Source of the DNA: Glaciozyma antarctica PI12
Taxonomy: Eukaryota; Basidiomycota; Microbotryomycetes; Kriegeriales; Camptobasidiaceae
Length of the DNA: 64,000 nt
Direction: 5' to 3'
Assembly: GCA_002917775.1 (NCBI GenBank)
Contig: KZ627158.1
Span: 1,195,103-1,259,102, forward strand
A program made the translations under genes and the position numbers. Positions 10,400 to 21,867 of the stretch are shown piece after piece (the first letter of the stretch is position 1; each line of letters starts with the position of its first letter). The notes under the pieces were generated by a model. That model made no database searches. It saw only the letters and a program-made list of their open reading frames with translations, and had not been told where the DNA came from.

Positions 10400-13300
10400 A
10401 TGGAGGACCCAAGCAAGGCCTCCCCTCCACCGCAACGCTCGCCGTCGCCAGTCAACAATTCAGCGGCAACGGGCCGCCCCAGTTTCGAGTCTGGTGGCGT
10501 AACAGCGAGCGGGGAGAAGGTGTTTGGGAGGGTGGCGGAGGGCAAGGGAATGGTGCAGAGCAGGGATAGCTTAAGGAGGCAGGTGGAGGAGACTACGAGG
10601 GGAGAGGAGGAGGGAGGGGCAAGCGGGGTGATGCAGCAGGGGCCGGACGCTGTGAGGGGAATGGCTGGGACCGCAGACGGGGCGGAGGAAGGATGGGCTA
10701 GGATAGGGACAGTCCTCTCTGGACCGCGTCGGGTCAAGGCGTCGACATCCAGCCTAGGTGGCGACCGAGCAACCTCCTCCCCCTCTTCCTCTCGACTGGG
10801 CTCTTCTCCGCCAAACGACATTGTCGCCGACGACTACTTCAGCACTATCCACATTGGCCTGGGTCCTACGCACGCGCAGAACGGGGCGTTCCGCATCCCT
10901 CCTTTCTCCCGCCCACCCTCGAACAGCAAAGGCAAGGAACGCGCTCACGACGACTCTCCCCCCTTCTCCTCCGACTCTGTCGGCCTCCCAATCCCTATCT
11001 ACTACTCCAACGAATCACCCTACTCCTCTCCGCACTCCGCCTCCGCCGCCCCCATCCGCTTTCGCCGCGTAGGCGCTCTAGGCATCTCCGTCTCCTCCAG
11101 CTCGGGGGAACCCTCGTCGAACGACGTGAGAAGGAAGGGAAGGAGTCAGCGAGGGTGGTCAGATGAGGACAGGAGGAGGAGTGCGCAGGATCGCTGTGAG
11201 TGGGGAGAAGGGTCGAATGGGTCGGCGGGGAACTTGAACAGCGCTGGAGGGTTCGCGAATGGGAGGGCGGACCAGCCGGGGTTTAGTGAGGCTGGGTTCA
11301 GGGGGATTGTGGACGAGTTGGCGTTGCAGAGTGAGTCTTTGCTGGTGGCGTTGTGGGGAATGGAGCTGACCTGGGTGCGTTCGCAGACCAGCAGTTGAAG
11401 GCGCGACTGAGACGGTACGAAGCTGCACGAGTGCCTTCGGAGCTCAAGAAGGAGCGTCTGTTTGAGGTTCGCTTCTTCGAGGGAATGCCGAGGTTCGTAC
11501 TTTCAGACCGTCGCGCACGAGCTCATACTAACGGACCGCACGCGCAGCGACAAGCGAGAAGAGATCGAGTCCTTTCTCACCCGCTACGTTCAAGGAATCG
11601 GCGAGAACATCAACACGAACTCGTCTGCCATGACAGGCGCCCTTCCTCCCATTCCATCTCCTCCTCTCGAATCCGCCTCCTCCTACCTCGCCGGCGCCGG
11701 CCACCGCTCCCTCCTTCCCACTCCCACCCTCTTCCACGCTCACGGCCCCGCAGCACCCGACAAAGCGCAGGACATGTCCCGTACCGACCGTCTTCCCTCC
11801 CCTCCCGCCATTCGTCGCCGGCATCACGACAAGCGCCGCCGCATGACCGACCGCGAACGCCTAGCCGGACCCAGCTACTCGGGCGTCGAGCCCGCCTCGC
11901 TCAGTGGAACCGGATCCGGGATGCGTATCAGTCCATCGTCGGGGATCGAAGGTCGAAAAGCGCGCGACACGCGCGTCAAGGTTGAGGCTTCGATGAACCC
12001 TTCGCGCGCCGTTATCGGCCGCACACGAGCAACGAGCAACGCCGTCGCCATCGTCGACGTTCTGGAGACGCTTTTCGAGGATTCGCTCAACTCGGGCGAC
12101 GGACAGTTCGAGTGCGATCCTCGAGCCGTCATCGGGACGAACGAGGCGTACCTCGGCCACCTCCTCGACGATGACTTCCTTTCTGGCGGATGGACGTACC
12201 TCAACCTCGTCTGCACGATGGGCCAGATCCACCGCTTCAGCGTCACCCTTCCCTTCGTCCAAACCGCCATTCGTACCTTTTCGACTAAACTCGAGGTCAG
12301 CGCCTGCGGGAGCAAGGTCCGCTGGGTCGGCTCTCGTCCAGATCGTAGCGCCATCGACCACATGATCTCGCGCGCGGAGCAGCCGACCGAGTACGAGCTG
12401 AGCGGCAAGACGACGCCCGAAGTCCCAGCTTCCGTCGCGTCGGCTCCCTCCCGCGCTGGATCAGCCTCGACAGTCATCACCGAGGTCTTCACGACTGGCC
12501 GCCGTCTCTCCTCCTTTGAGGCCTCTCTCCCTCCCGGACCCGCCTCAACCGCCGCCACTTCCATCGCAGCCGGATCGTCCCTCGCGCCGGCAGAGCGCGT
12601 GCGGCCCTCGCTCTCCGTCCTGCAAGCGACGCCCAAGACGGAGACCAAGACGACGAGGGGGAAGGACTTGCCGGCGCGCTTGACGCGGGATACGAGTCTT
12701 ATGGAGTCGCTCACGTTGTTCCCGTTCGGAGCGGGGGAAACGACGATCTCGACGGCGATCAAGTCGTCGTACGTCCCCTTCTTCGACCGGCGAGAAGGAG
12801 GATCCGTCGCTCCCGAGTTGCAACCTGGATCGGCGGACGACGAGGTGCCGTTCGGCGACGAGGGGAGGAGGCGCAAGACGGCCGAAGGGACGGGGACGAT
12901 GGTCTTCTACTCGAACGCTCAGTTCTGTTCGGATCTCTCGACGGACGTCTTCGCTGGTTCAAAGGAGAGCGGACCTGCGAGGGAAGCTGTCGCGTTCGGA
13001 GAAGTCCTCGTACCCCGCGAGGAGGAAGTATACGCTTCCACCTCGTACCTCGTCGAGGAGGGAACTCCGCTGCTCGAAGGCACGCTCGAGAATGTCGAGG
13101 ATATCGACATGGTCGACGAAGGCGCCGAGGATCTCGAATCGGACGACACGAATCCTTTCGACCCGACCAAGCTCCGCGTCTCAGGAATGACCGAAGTCGT
13201 CCCTGCAGACTTATTCATCGTCACCGTCGTCACTTCGCACTCTCCCCAATCCTTCGCCCACCCCGCCCTCTCGCGCAAACGCAAGATCGACGACCCAGAC

Positions 13301-13782
13301 GACCCAGACGCCGCAGCCCTCAAACGACGTCGGACGTCGTCGCTCGCGTACAAGGTTCTCTCGAGCCAGACGGTACACTACCCTCCGGCGGCTCAGCGTT
13401 ATCCGGGCGTTCCAGTCGGCAGGACTACTCGCTCCTCCTCCCCTTCCTCGAACGGCTCCATGTCGCCTTCGCACAACGGGTCCATCTCGAGTTGCTCCTC
13501 GATCCGCCCCGTACGTCCCTCTCCTCCCCTCCTTTTCGTCTACTCACCTTTCTTTCGTAGAACTCGCCACCACCCCCGCAAAGAGTCGCCTCTCCCCCTC
13601 CAGCCGACTACCTCCTCTCCCTCGCGATCCCATTCTACGACTGGAGCCCCGCGGAGACGGGATTGGCATTCAGGAGGAGCTCGCCGAGTAGGTCTACGAC
13701 GGCGGAGAAGAGTCGCGTGGAGGGGGAGGGGAGGAGTGTGGCTGATGGGGAGGAGGCGATTGATTTGGATGATGAAGGGTAG
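10400..13782 (+). CDS. frq: FREQUENCY-like circadian clock protein
   Basis: About 1,073 residues, close to Neurospora FRQ (989). FRQ is the negative element of the fungal circadian oscillator, nucleating FRH and casein kinase 1 to repress the White Collar complex. Matching blocks appear in FRQ order. Around residues 300-365 is a coiled coil followed by LKKERLFEVRFFEGMPSDKR, like the FRQ dimerisation segment. Around 555-610 is GGWTYLNLVCTMGQIHRFSV with FSTKLEVSACGSKVRWVGS, like the FRQ region bound by CK1. Near 797 comes MVFYSNAQFCSDLS and near 895 VSGMTEVVPADLFIVTV. The rest is Ser/Pro-rich with basic stretches (KRKID, LKRRR) that could be nuclear signals. Three introns: 11331-11386, 11493-11547, 13511-13560. 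The assignment rests on remembered FRQ motifs, not on a search. Confidence 0.72.
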
Positions 13783-14906
13783 CGAGCAGTTTATTTGTTG
13801 TATTGGGGTTGTTGGGGGTGCGAAAGATCTGTTGTTTCGTTTGGTGATTCGTTTGGTGATTCGAGGTGGACTGCTGGGCGCTCCGTGTGCGACTGGGAGT
13901 TCGTGCAAAGAGTGGGGAGCAGAGGAACCGAGGGGAGAACGCCATTTGCGGTGAGCTTGACTTTTGTGGCGCGGGCTGGAGGTCAGCAGTGTGATCTCAG
14001 GACGCGAGATGCGGGGAGAACAGCGGAGCGGGGTTCGGGAGGAGGAGGACGGGAGGAATGTTGGGCTTCGCAAGGGGTACTCCCTATGATTCGTCTTCGT
14101 CCAAGGTCCTTCTGCTTTCTTGAAAGGCCGTTCATGGTGGCGATACGGTTATCATCCCGCCTTGTGATCTTGCATTTTCGAATAGGGAGAATCAAAGGAG
14201 CTGCGAAGGAACAAAGGGAGGGAGAAAGGAAGCAGTAACGCCAGTCACAGCAGCCTTTCGTTTCGCTCTCGTGTTTTTGCTTGAGTAGCGACCTTGTCTG
14301 GTTACTGGACGCGCTAGAGCAACAGAGAGAAGAGGAAGAGCAGGAGTTTCTCGCGCCACCCCCGCGAAGCCTACTAGCCCGGTCGCCCTCGCTGAGTTCT
14401 TTCGGCACAAGTAACGAAATCGCGACGAGCTGTCAGCTGTGCATACGTGCTGTATGCTAGAAACAAAAGAGAATACCGAGAGGCTTCTGCATACCTGTGG
14501 AAGGGCTGTCCGAGGAGGAGTCGAGGCGTGTGCAGATCTTTTTCGACCTCGTTGGTCGTGGCGCCCACGCCGAGGGGAGGGGAGAGGGGACGGTTTTTGT
14601 TCTCTCGCTCAACTACTTGCCTCCGTACCGACTTGCTCTCCTTGTTCCTGCAGACAAGAGCAGCCAAAGCCCCCCCTCTGACCTCCTCTCGAACGAGACG
14701 CGAAATCGACGCACAAACCCTCCTCGACTTGGGCGGATCAGACGGTCCTTGCCTTCTTCCCTTTCACCTCGACCTCTCCTCAGACTCGACTTCAGCCCAC
14801 ATTCGGCCACTCTAACCGACTCGTCGCCCACACCGCCCTTCGCAAGCTCCGCCCTCCCCCTCTCAAACTTCACCCTCCTTCCAAACCCACCAAACTTCAA
14901 GCCACG
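13783..14906. other. Long intergenic region upstream of the G-alpha gene
   Basis: 1.1 kb without a credible gene. It begins with a short direct repeat (two copies of a TCGTTTGGTGAT unit near 13838-13862) and ends in CT-rich sequence that fits a fungal promoter and 5' UTR of the G-alpha gene. Confidence 0.5.
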
Positions 14907-16843
14907 ATGGGTTGCGGAGGCTCCAAGGAAGACTCTGTCGCCAAGCAGCGCAACGAGGAGATTGAGTCGCAGCTGAAGAAGGACAGGATGATGATGAGGT
15001 GAGTCTCTTTCCCCCTCTCCTGCAGTAGTCGCCGGGGTGGTTGTTGGTCTCGCGTGGGCCAGAGCACGGAGACGTCTTTCTGTTGCACCACAACTGTTCA
15101 CCACGGCGGTCAGGCACAGCGACTGCATCGGCCAGCACCGCGAGACCGGTTGTGAGGGAAGCGGCTCGCAGTCGCGACTTGCCCGTCCAGCGTGCAAGGA
15201 CCCCGTCCGTTCTCAGATGACGGAGCGGGGCCTGCTTGGGAGATGGGAGTGCTGTGCTGAAGATGATGGGAGGGGCACTGCATCCACATGTCGTCGTTCA
15301 CAACAGCAGCTGACTCTTTCCCTTTGTTCCCAGGAACGAGATGTAAGTTTGGCGGCGCTCCCGTTTCGGCCAAGCGCCAACCGAGGGGCCACAGGAGCTG
15401 ACGCGAGGTTGTATTACGCAGTAAGATGCTCCTGCTCGGTGCTGGAGAGAGTGGAAAGTCGACCATCCTCAGTGCGTAAAAGGTCCCCGCGCTTGGAGCC
15501 AGAGCAACGGAGCTGACTGCGGTGGCGCGCCTTGCAGAGCAAATGAAGCTCATTCACCAGGGCTCCTACTCGGACAAGGAGCGCGAGTCGTACAAGGAGA
15601 TCATCTACTCCAACACCGTTCAGTCGATGCACGTACGTCGTCCCTCTCGCTCAACCAAGGTCGCCGAAACTGACCCCTGGTCGTAAACGCAGGTCATTCT
15701 CGACGCGATGGACATGATGGGAATCAACCTCGCTTCACCTCAAGGACAGCGCTACCAGGATACGATCATGAGCCAGCCTCACCAGATCGAGGCCGACTTC
15801 CTGGATCCCGAGGTGACGGAGGCGATTGCTGGGCTTTGGGTCGATGCAGGCGTGAGGGAGTGCTTTGGACGGAGCAGGGAGTTCCAGTTGAACGACAGTG
15901 CTCAGTAGTAAGTTCGCTTTCGTTTTATGAGGAAGGGAGGAGCTGATCAGAGCTTGTCGCAGCTACTTTGAGTCGATCTCGCGGATAGGCCAGCGCAACT
16001 ACCTTCCTTCCGACCAAGGTGCGTTCACATCCGTTTCTGGGAACGACAGACGAGAGCTGACTCTCCTGGTTCTCGCAGACGTGCTCCGTTCGCGAGTAAA
16101 GACGACTGGAATCACCGAGACCAACTTCGAGATAGGAGACCTTAAGTATCGCATGTTCGACGTCGGAGGACAGCGTTCAGAGCGAAAGAAGTGGTACGTC
16201 CTCGTCGTAGAACTAGAGAGCGCGCCCGTGGCTAACGAGCGTGACTTTAGGATCCACTGCTTTGAGAACGTCACCGCCATCGTCTTCCTTGTCGCCATCT
16301 CCGAGTACGACCAGATGCTCTACGAGGATGAGTCTATCAACCGCATGCAGGAGGCGCTCGTCCTCTTCGATTCGATTTGTAACTCTCGCTGGTTCGTTCG
16401 CACTTCGATCATCCTCTTCCTCAACAAGGTACGTTTACTTCCTCTCCCTCGCTCACCGAGCCGCGCTGACTCTCGCAACCTCAGATCGATCTCTTCCGCG
16501 ACAAGCTTCCCCGGTCACCCATCGCCAACTTCTTCCCCGACTACACTGGTGGGCAGGACCTGCAGTCAGCGTGCGACTACTTCAGCAGTCGATTCGTCGG
16601 ACTCAACCAGAGCTCAGCGAAGCAGATCTACGTGCGTTTCTCCCCCTCGCTCCTCGGAGTCTCAGCAGCTGACGACGACGACGACAGGTGCATACGACTT
16701 GCGCAACCGATACCTCTCAGATCAAGTTCGTCCTCAGCGCCGTCAACGACATCGTCATCCAGGGTGCGTCCTTCGCTCCTCCTTCACCATTCCTCCGCTG
16801 AACTCTCCCCCCAGTCAACCTCCGTGACTGCGGCCTTCTATAA
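14907..16843 (+). CDS. Heterotrimeric G protein alpha subunit
   Basis: Complete G-alpha. It starts MGCGGSKE, giving an N-myristoylation glycine and a palmitoylation cysteine. It has the P loop GAGESGKST, switch [10 protein letters not shown], switch [14 protein letters not shown], the NKxD box LFLNKIDLF and the TCAT box ([11 protein letters not shown]), and ends LRDCGLL. The C-terminal CxxL form is a pertussis-toxin-type tail and places it in the fungal group I (Gpa1/Gpa-i-like) class, which couples to pheromone or nutrient receptors at the plasma membrane. The gene has about nine introns. Intron 1 is long (14999-15334), and exon 2 is only nine bases (15335-15343, GAACGAGAT). It encodes part of N-E-I just before the P loop, and is needed to restore the frame. 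The subclass is inferred from the ends only. Confidence 0.95.
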
Positions 16844-17452
16844 GCTCGCTTTCCCCTCGTACTTCCCCCTCGCAGTCTATACCCTCTTCGCACCCCCGTT
16901 CCTCACCTTCCGCTAGCGTTTTACCCATTATATCAACCCTCTTCTCTACTCTCCGACCCGACAGCTCGGTCTCGTCGATCCTCCCTTCCTTTCTCTTGCC
17001 GTGCAATTATCGAGAACTCATTTGGCCTGTCAGGCTGGGGAGAGGAGAGGGGTTTGGCGAGCGAGCTTCTCATCAAAACGCTCTTTTATTCCTCGTTTCG
17101 TATTACGACCACCGATGTCTACATATGCGCGAGTTCTCTCCACGATAGCGTAGCGCTCCCAGCTGCCTGCAGCCAACCCCACCCCCGTACCGCGTCCTTG
17201 CGACGAACGGAGCTCAACTCGACGCCTTTCGCTCCAGGCACTCGCTCCTAGTCGTTCAGGCCATCCTACTCTCCTCCGAAGCTAATTCCGTCAGTACACC
17301 AGCCCCGAGGTGTCTTTGTCAAAATCGACCCACTGGTGAGATTCTTGCCGAGGACCGCGCTGAGAGGAGAAGGAAGTCAGTACGCCTCAACGCGGTGGAA
17401 CGATCAGGGATCTCACCTTTGTCGAAATACAGTATCTTTTTGTAGCCAGAAC
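16844..17452. other. Convergent intergenic region with a possible 3'-UTR intron
   Basis: Lies between the G-alpha stop and the end of the minus-strand tail-anchored gene. On the minus strand a well-formed intron (GTGAGATCC donor, GTACTGAC branch, CTCTCAG acceptor, about 17359-17415) lies downstream of the proposed stop at 17453, suggesting an intron in the 3' UTR or a further exon I could not place. Confidence 0.35.
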
Positions 17453-19047
17453 TCAGAGGTGAAAGAGCCAGACGAGCGCTAGCACGCTGAGGAGGGGAAG
17501 GAGGAGGCAAATGAGGATCGCAGAGACGCGCGAGGGGCTGCTTGGGGACGTGGGGTGGGAGACGGGTAGCTGGACCTGTCGATCTGAAAGCCAGTTCATT
17601 GACGGGGAGAGGGGAGAGAGGAAGAGGGGAAGGAGGGGAACCACATTGGGTGAAAGCCTGGAACGGGCCCTTTGGCCGTCCCCCGCACCGGCCTTGTCTG
17701 AGCGCTGAGCGACGAGTGTTGGAGGGGGGAAAACAAGCTGACTTGTTCGTGGGAAGCTGGTATAAAGGCGTTCCATGAGAGACTCACAAGCTCTGCTGTT
17801 GATTTTGAGTGGGAGCGAGGCAGGCCGAGGGGCAGGACTTTTTCGCAAGACCGGCGCTTTGGGGCTAGGTGCTCAGATCTTGCGTTTCTCCCATGCTCAT
17901 CGACGCCTTGAATGAAAGCTGCTCGCAAGCTCGGAGCGCAGGAATCGCCCAAAATCCAGGCGGTGCGAGCCAGGAGCCACAGTATAAAGCGCAAATGCAT
18001 TCGCCCCAACCCCTTCGCGACCCGCACGAGAGTTCACCACCTCCATCAAGCCCACACTTTTGTCCCCGTCGGCGTTCCAAGGTTCCCCAGCACACCTCGC
18101 TGAATATATCCTCCACTTCCTCTCCATCCTCCCACCACTTCCCTCGAACCTCCTCGCACTCCCCTCGTCCGTTCTCCCCCTGCTCGACCCTCCCTCGCTC
18201 ACCGACCCCAAAATCGAGGAGAGTGGCGCGTTGCTGATGTAGAGGAAGTGATTCGAAACGACGGTGGTGGAAGATTGGTGCGCAGAGAAGTCGAGCGAGG
18301 TACCGGGTTGGGTGGTGAGGTCGAGAAGTTTGAGAAGGCGCTTGGCGAAAGCGTTGAGCGGCTCGCTGGGGGATTGAGAGCGGATTCGAGCGCCAAGAGG
18401 GCGGGGGGAGATGACTGCGAAGTCTGGGTTAGGACGAACGAGAGGAGGGAGGAGAGTCGTTCGCGGACCTGAGAGGGCGCGGTGGGATCTGCAACGAAGG
18501 CGTGGCGACCGAGATTGAAAGGGATCTGAGAGCGGGAGAGGGTGGCGTTGGAAGGACGGGGGCCTGCTTGCTGAAACCTGCGTAAAGGGGTCAGCTCCGA
18601 GCCAGCATTCGTTCGTGTTCAAAGGGACGCGTACCCGAGAGCGGTACTAAGAGCGCGGAGAGAAGGCGGTCGTCGCATAGCTTTGAGAAGGGCCTCCTTC
18701 CTCGCCGTCCTGTTCAGCTCGATCGGCGGTGGTGCCTCCAGCGAACCAGACGTAGCAGCTGCCTCGTCCTTCTCTGGCGGAAGGAGGGAGCGGGGAAGGG
18801 GAGAGGCCGACTTCCACCCGCCGTTCTCAGGTGTGGGGCGCGTGAACATGAGGGCGGGGCTGGAGTCGGGAGAGGGAGAGGGAGAGAGCTGCTCTGACTC
18901 TGTGTGGGCCATGCGAATGGCTGGCGGTCGGGAAGAGGAAGCAGAGGGGCGACTGGAGCAGCTTAGCAGAGGAAAGCCCCCCTCAAAGCGAACCCAGCGC
19001 GTTGCGAGGGAGGAAGAGGAGGTCGTCGACGATGCGCTCGTTTCCAC
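17453..19047 (-). CDS. Hypothetical tail-anchored membrane protein (splice model tentative)
   Basis: No recognised family. A minus-strand chain of four exons fits in phase. The first (from 19047, or from an internal ATG at 18912) is Ser/Pro-rich and ends in RRPPSLRALSTALG. The second contains QIPFNLGRHAFVADPT and SQVRERLSSLLSFVL and stays open to a GTGAGC donor near 18200. The third starts at 17864 after a CACCTAG acceptor. The last ends with a hydrophobic stretch (SAILICLLLPLLSVLALVW plus LFHL) directly before the stop. That makes a type II or tail-anchored protein, with the bulk in the cytosol. Two of the three introns (about 330 and 220 nt) are longer than usual here, so exons 3-4 could belong to a separate small gene. 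It is divergent from the ACBP gene, with only 50-185 bp between starts. Confidence 0.4.
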
Positions 19048-19096
19048 CTCCGCCTTTCCCCCTCAGACTCCTCAGACTCTCTACTCGATACTCGGT

Positions 19097-20025
19097 ATGG
19101 CACGAACGAGCCACGGAGCAGAAGACTCGTTCGCCCAAGCCGTTTCGTTCATCTCGTCCAGCTCCGTCTCCTCAAGCTCCGAAACCAAGCTGCGCGTACG
19201 TCCTCTCCGCAAGTCCTCGCTTGCGACTGCTAGGCAGCTCACACCGACTTCTCAGATCTATTCTCTCTACAAGATCGCAACGACGAGCTCCTTGCGCCCT
19301 CCAACATCGCGTCCAGGGATCTGGGACTTCACAGCACGTGCCAAGTGGGACTCCTGGACTGCGCTCGGTAACAGTGGGGATTACGAGGGAGTGGAGGGAA
19401 AGGCGAAGGCGGAGAGAGATTACCAGGAGGTGGCGATGGGTCTCGGGTGGATGGGCGAGGACGTGGAGGGCGAACCCGTGGTGCCGTTGGAGAAGAAGAG
19501 GGAGGGAGGAGGGATGGTGAGCGTGTCGCGAATGGCGACGGAGGAACCTCCAGGGGGAGCGTGAGTAGCTCTACTCGCTGCGCACGGTGTATTGAAAGCT
19601 GACGAGAGCGCGTACTAGGAACCCGTCGCGCCTTCACGATCTCGCTGTCGACGGCAAGCTTGAGGAGCTTCGAGAGTTCCTCAGCTGGGATGGCGCAGCT
19701 TCCAAGGTCAACGAGCGCGATGCGTACAAGTTCACGCCTTTGCATCTCGCGGCGGATCGAGGTGAGCTACCTCCAAGCTATGCGCGGCCGGACGAGTGCT
19801 GACGCCCTCTCGTCGTTCGCAGGTAATCTCGAAATCGTCAAGCTCCTTCTCGCTTCCGGTGCCGACATCTCGCTCGTGGTGAGCTGCCGTGGGAACTCGG
19901 ACGGTAGCTGCAGGAGCTAACATAACTTCCCCGAGCAGGACGACGATGGCCAGACGGCCCTAGAACTCGCACGGGAGGCAGGTCACGACGATATCGCACG
20001 ACTCCTCGAGGAAGCTACGGGATAA
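19097..20025 (+). CDS. Acyl-CoA-binding domain protein with C-terminal ankyrin repeats (ACBD6-like)
   Basis: The N-terminal half is an acyl-CoA-binding domain: EDSFAQAVSFISS, then IYSLYKIATT, the lysine-containing helix that contacts CoA, and WDFTARAKWDSWTALGN. The C-terminal half holds two to three ankyrin repeats: RDAYKFTPLHLAADRGNLEI, VKLLLASGADISL and DDDGQTALELAREAGHDD. This ACB-ankyrin arrangement is the one found in ACBD6 and plant ACBP1/2. It is expected to bind long-chain acyl-CoAs in the cytosol and to present them to a partner held by the ankyrins. Introns follow KLR (GTACGT), GGA (GTGAGT), ADR (GTGAGC) and ISLV (GTGAGC). The start at 19097 (MARTSHGAED) sits just before the domain; the stop is at 20023-20025. 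Confidence 0.88.
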
Positions 20026-20504
20026 CATCCTACAAGTATCTCTCCGGCGACGTGCGGATTATTCTTGAGGTCTCGAGCGAGCTCGCCTGGTGCGGCCGAT
20101 GTGAGTCGCCCTCTTCTTTTAATGCTGCACAGGGCCGACCATCTCTCTTTCGCAGTATTCTCACAACCTGCATCTCGTCGTGCGCAATACCGAGGGGGGC
20201 TGTTTCGTATCGATACTGCATGTGTATCAAACTTTTTGCGTCTGCTCTAGGGAGCCTCCTCCCTCAATCTGCTCCTTCTGCTCCTCCAGCTCAGGCCGAT
20301 ATCGTGGAATATGGGCGAGCGTGCTCCTGTGGAGCTCTGTGGAGCGTCCGCGCGGTCTTTATCGGACGAGCTCGCTCGGTGGCAGGGGTCGGCGCGTCGT
20401 GCGCTTAGCGATGTGAGTTCTTAGCTTCGCTTCACCGAGAGTCCAACTGATCTCTTCCTAGCATTCTCCTTTCCAGAACCAGCGAGCTGACGGGGTTCTC
20501 GCAG
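20026..20504. other. Region upstream of the Cys-rich gene, probably including its signal-peptide exon
   Basis: No complete gene. It should hold the ACBP 3' UTR and the promoter plus first exon of the Cys-rich gene. A candidate ATG at 20220 starts MCIKLFASALGSLL, a weak signal-like stretch, but the only phase-compatible donor (20321, GTGCTC) is poor, so I leave it unassigned. Confidence 0.35.
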
Positions 20505-21867
20505 AGCTGCCAACGTCCCAGCCGTCCCACGCCTCGCTACTCCAGCAGCAGCCTACGTGTGTCGCTCCGATACTTGCTTCGATTGCCCCTCAGGAGGCTT
20601 CAGCGCTCAAGGCTGCTGTGCAAGCTTCGTCCTCTCAACCGATTCGCCCAGCGCCTGTGTTGGTAGCTGCAAATCCAACGAGTTCAAGCTCAGCGGGACG
20701 TGTGTGGCGTGCAGCGGAGCGAACGTCGCTTCCTGTTCTGACAACGCGACTCCTCTTACATGGTGCGTTGCTTCATCTTCAATTCGTCTCGCTCCTCGCT
20801 AACCTCAAACCTTCCGCAGCGACGCCGAATTCTTCCTCTCAACCGATCCCAAGGCCTGCGTCACGAGCTGCAAAGCGAACGAGTTTATGCTTGACGGAGC
20901 CTGCGTAGTCTGCAGTGGCGAGAATGTCACCAGTTGCATTCGCGGAACCGCAACTTCGTGGTGAGTGACTTGACTTGTGCGGAACGTGATCTCCGCTTCT
21001 TGCTGACGAGCTTTCGGTAGCGACGCTCCTTACGTACTCTCCACCGGTACCTCCCCTTCTTGCAACACTCAGACTTGCCCTCGCGGTGAATTCGTCAAGG
21101 ATCGCGTCTGCCACCTATGCGGCCCGAATGTCGCATCGTGCTCCGAGTCAGGAGCGACCTGGTGGTGAGATCGCTTTCGTTCTGTCCTCTCATCTCTCGT
21201 GCTGACCATGGAGCTTGCCAGCACGTCTCCCTGGGTCCTTCAGACTGGCTCGCCTCGCACCTGCGCGCGCCAATCCTGCCGTCCTGGGGAGTACGCCCAT
21301 CGCCGAATGTGTTCTTCCTGCGGGACCAACGTCGCTACTTGCAACACGATGGGACCTAGCTCCTGGTACGCTGTCGCTGGTCCGCGATCGCTCTTCAAGT
21401 GAAGTACTGACTACCCTCCCGCAGCATCGCTCCTTTCGTTTCGTCGCGTGGTCCAGCACGGAACTGCTTGCGAACGACGTGCAAGATTGGCGAATACGTT
21501 AGCAGCGGCAAGTGTATCAAGTGCTCTGGTCGGAACGTCGCAAGCTGCACGAGCAAGAAAGCGGTCTCCTGGTACGTTCCTCTCGCTCTATATCCCGAAG
21601 CTCGAACTGATCCCGCATGCAGCACACCTCCGTACCTTCTCTCGACGGGAAGCTTGCCCACTTGCGACAAAACCGTTTGCAAGGCCGCTGAATTCGCAGC
21701 TCGCGGAGCGTGCCTTCAGTGCGCTGCCAACGCTTTGTCCTGCACCTCGCGAACCAAGGCTACTTCGTGGTTCGTCCCATCGTTCTCGACCTCAGGACTC
21801 GGCTCACGATCTCTCTCGCAGCATCAAAGGGTACAAGATTGTCGCAGGAACTTGCGTCCGCAAGTAA
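20505..21867 (+). CDS. Cysteine-rich repeat protein, one repeat per exon (5' exon unresolved)
   Basis: No named family recognised. After a short linker (AANVPAVPRLATPAAAYVC) come six copies of a module of about 47 residues with six cysteines. A typical copy is spaced C-x12-C-x3-C-x10-C-x2-C-x7-C, with recurring phrases yvLSTG, C-x2-EF and CsgxNVxSC. The protein ends in a truncated seventh copy (CIKGYKIVAGTCVRK). Every intron falls at the same place: after TG of the first Cys codon of the next module (phase 2), so each module is one symmetrical exon. The density of paired cysteines and absence of membrane helices suggest a secreted or wall-associated protein with disulfide-bonded modules, but I could not identify the signal-peptide exon. 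The stop is at 21865-21867. Function is unknown. Confidence 0.7.
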
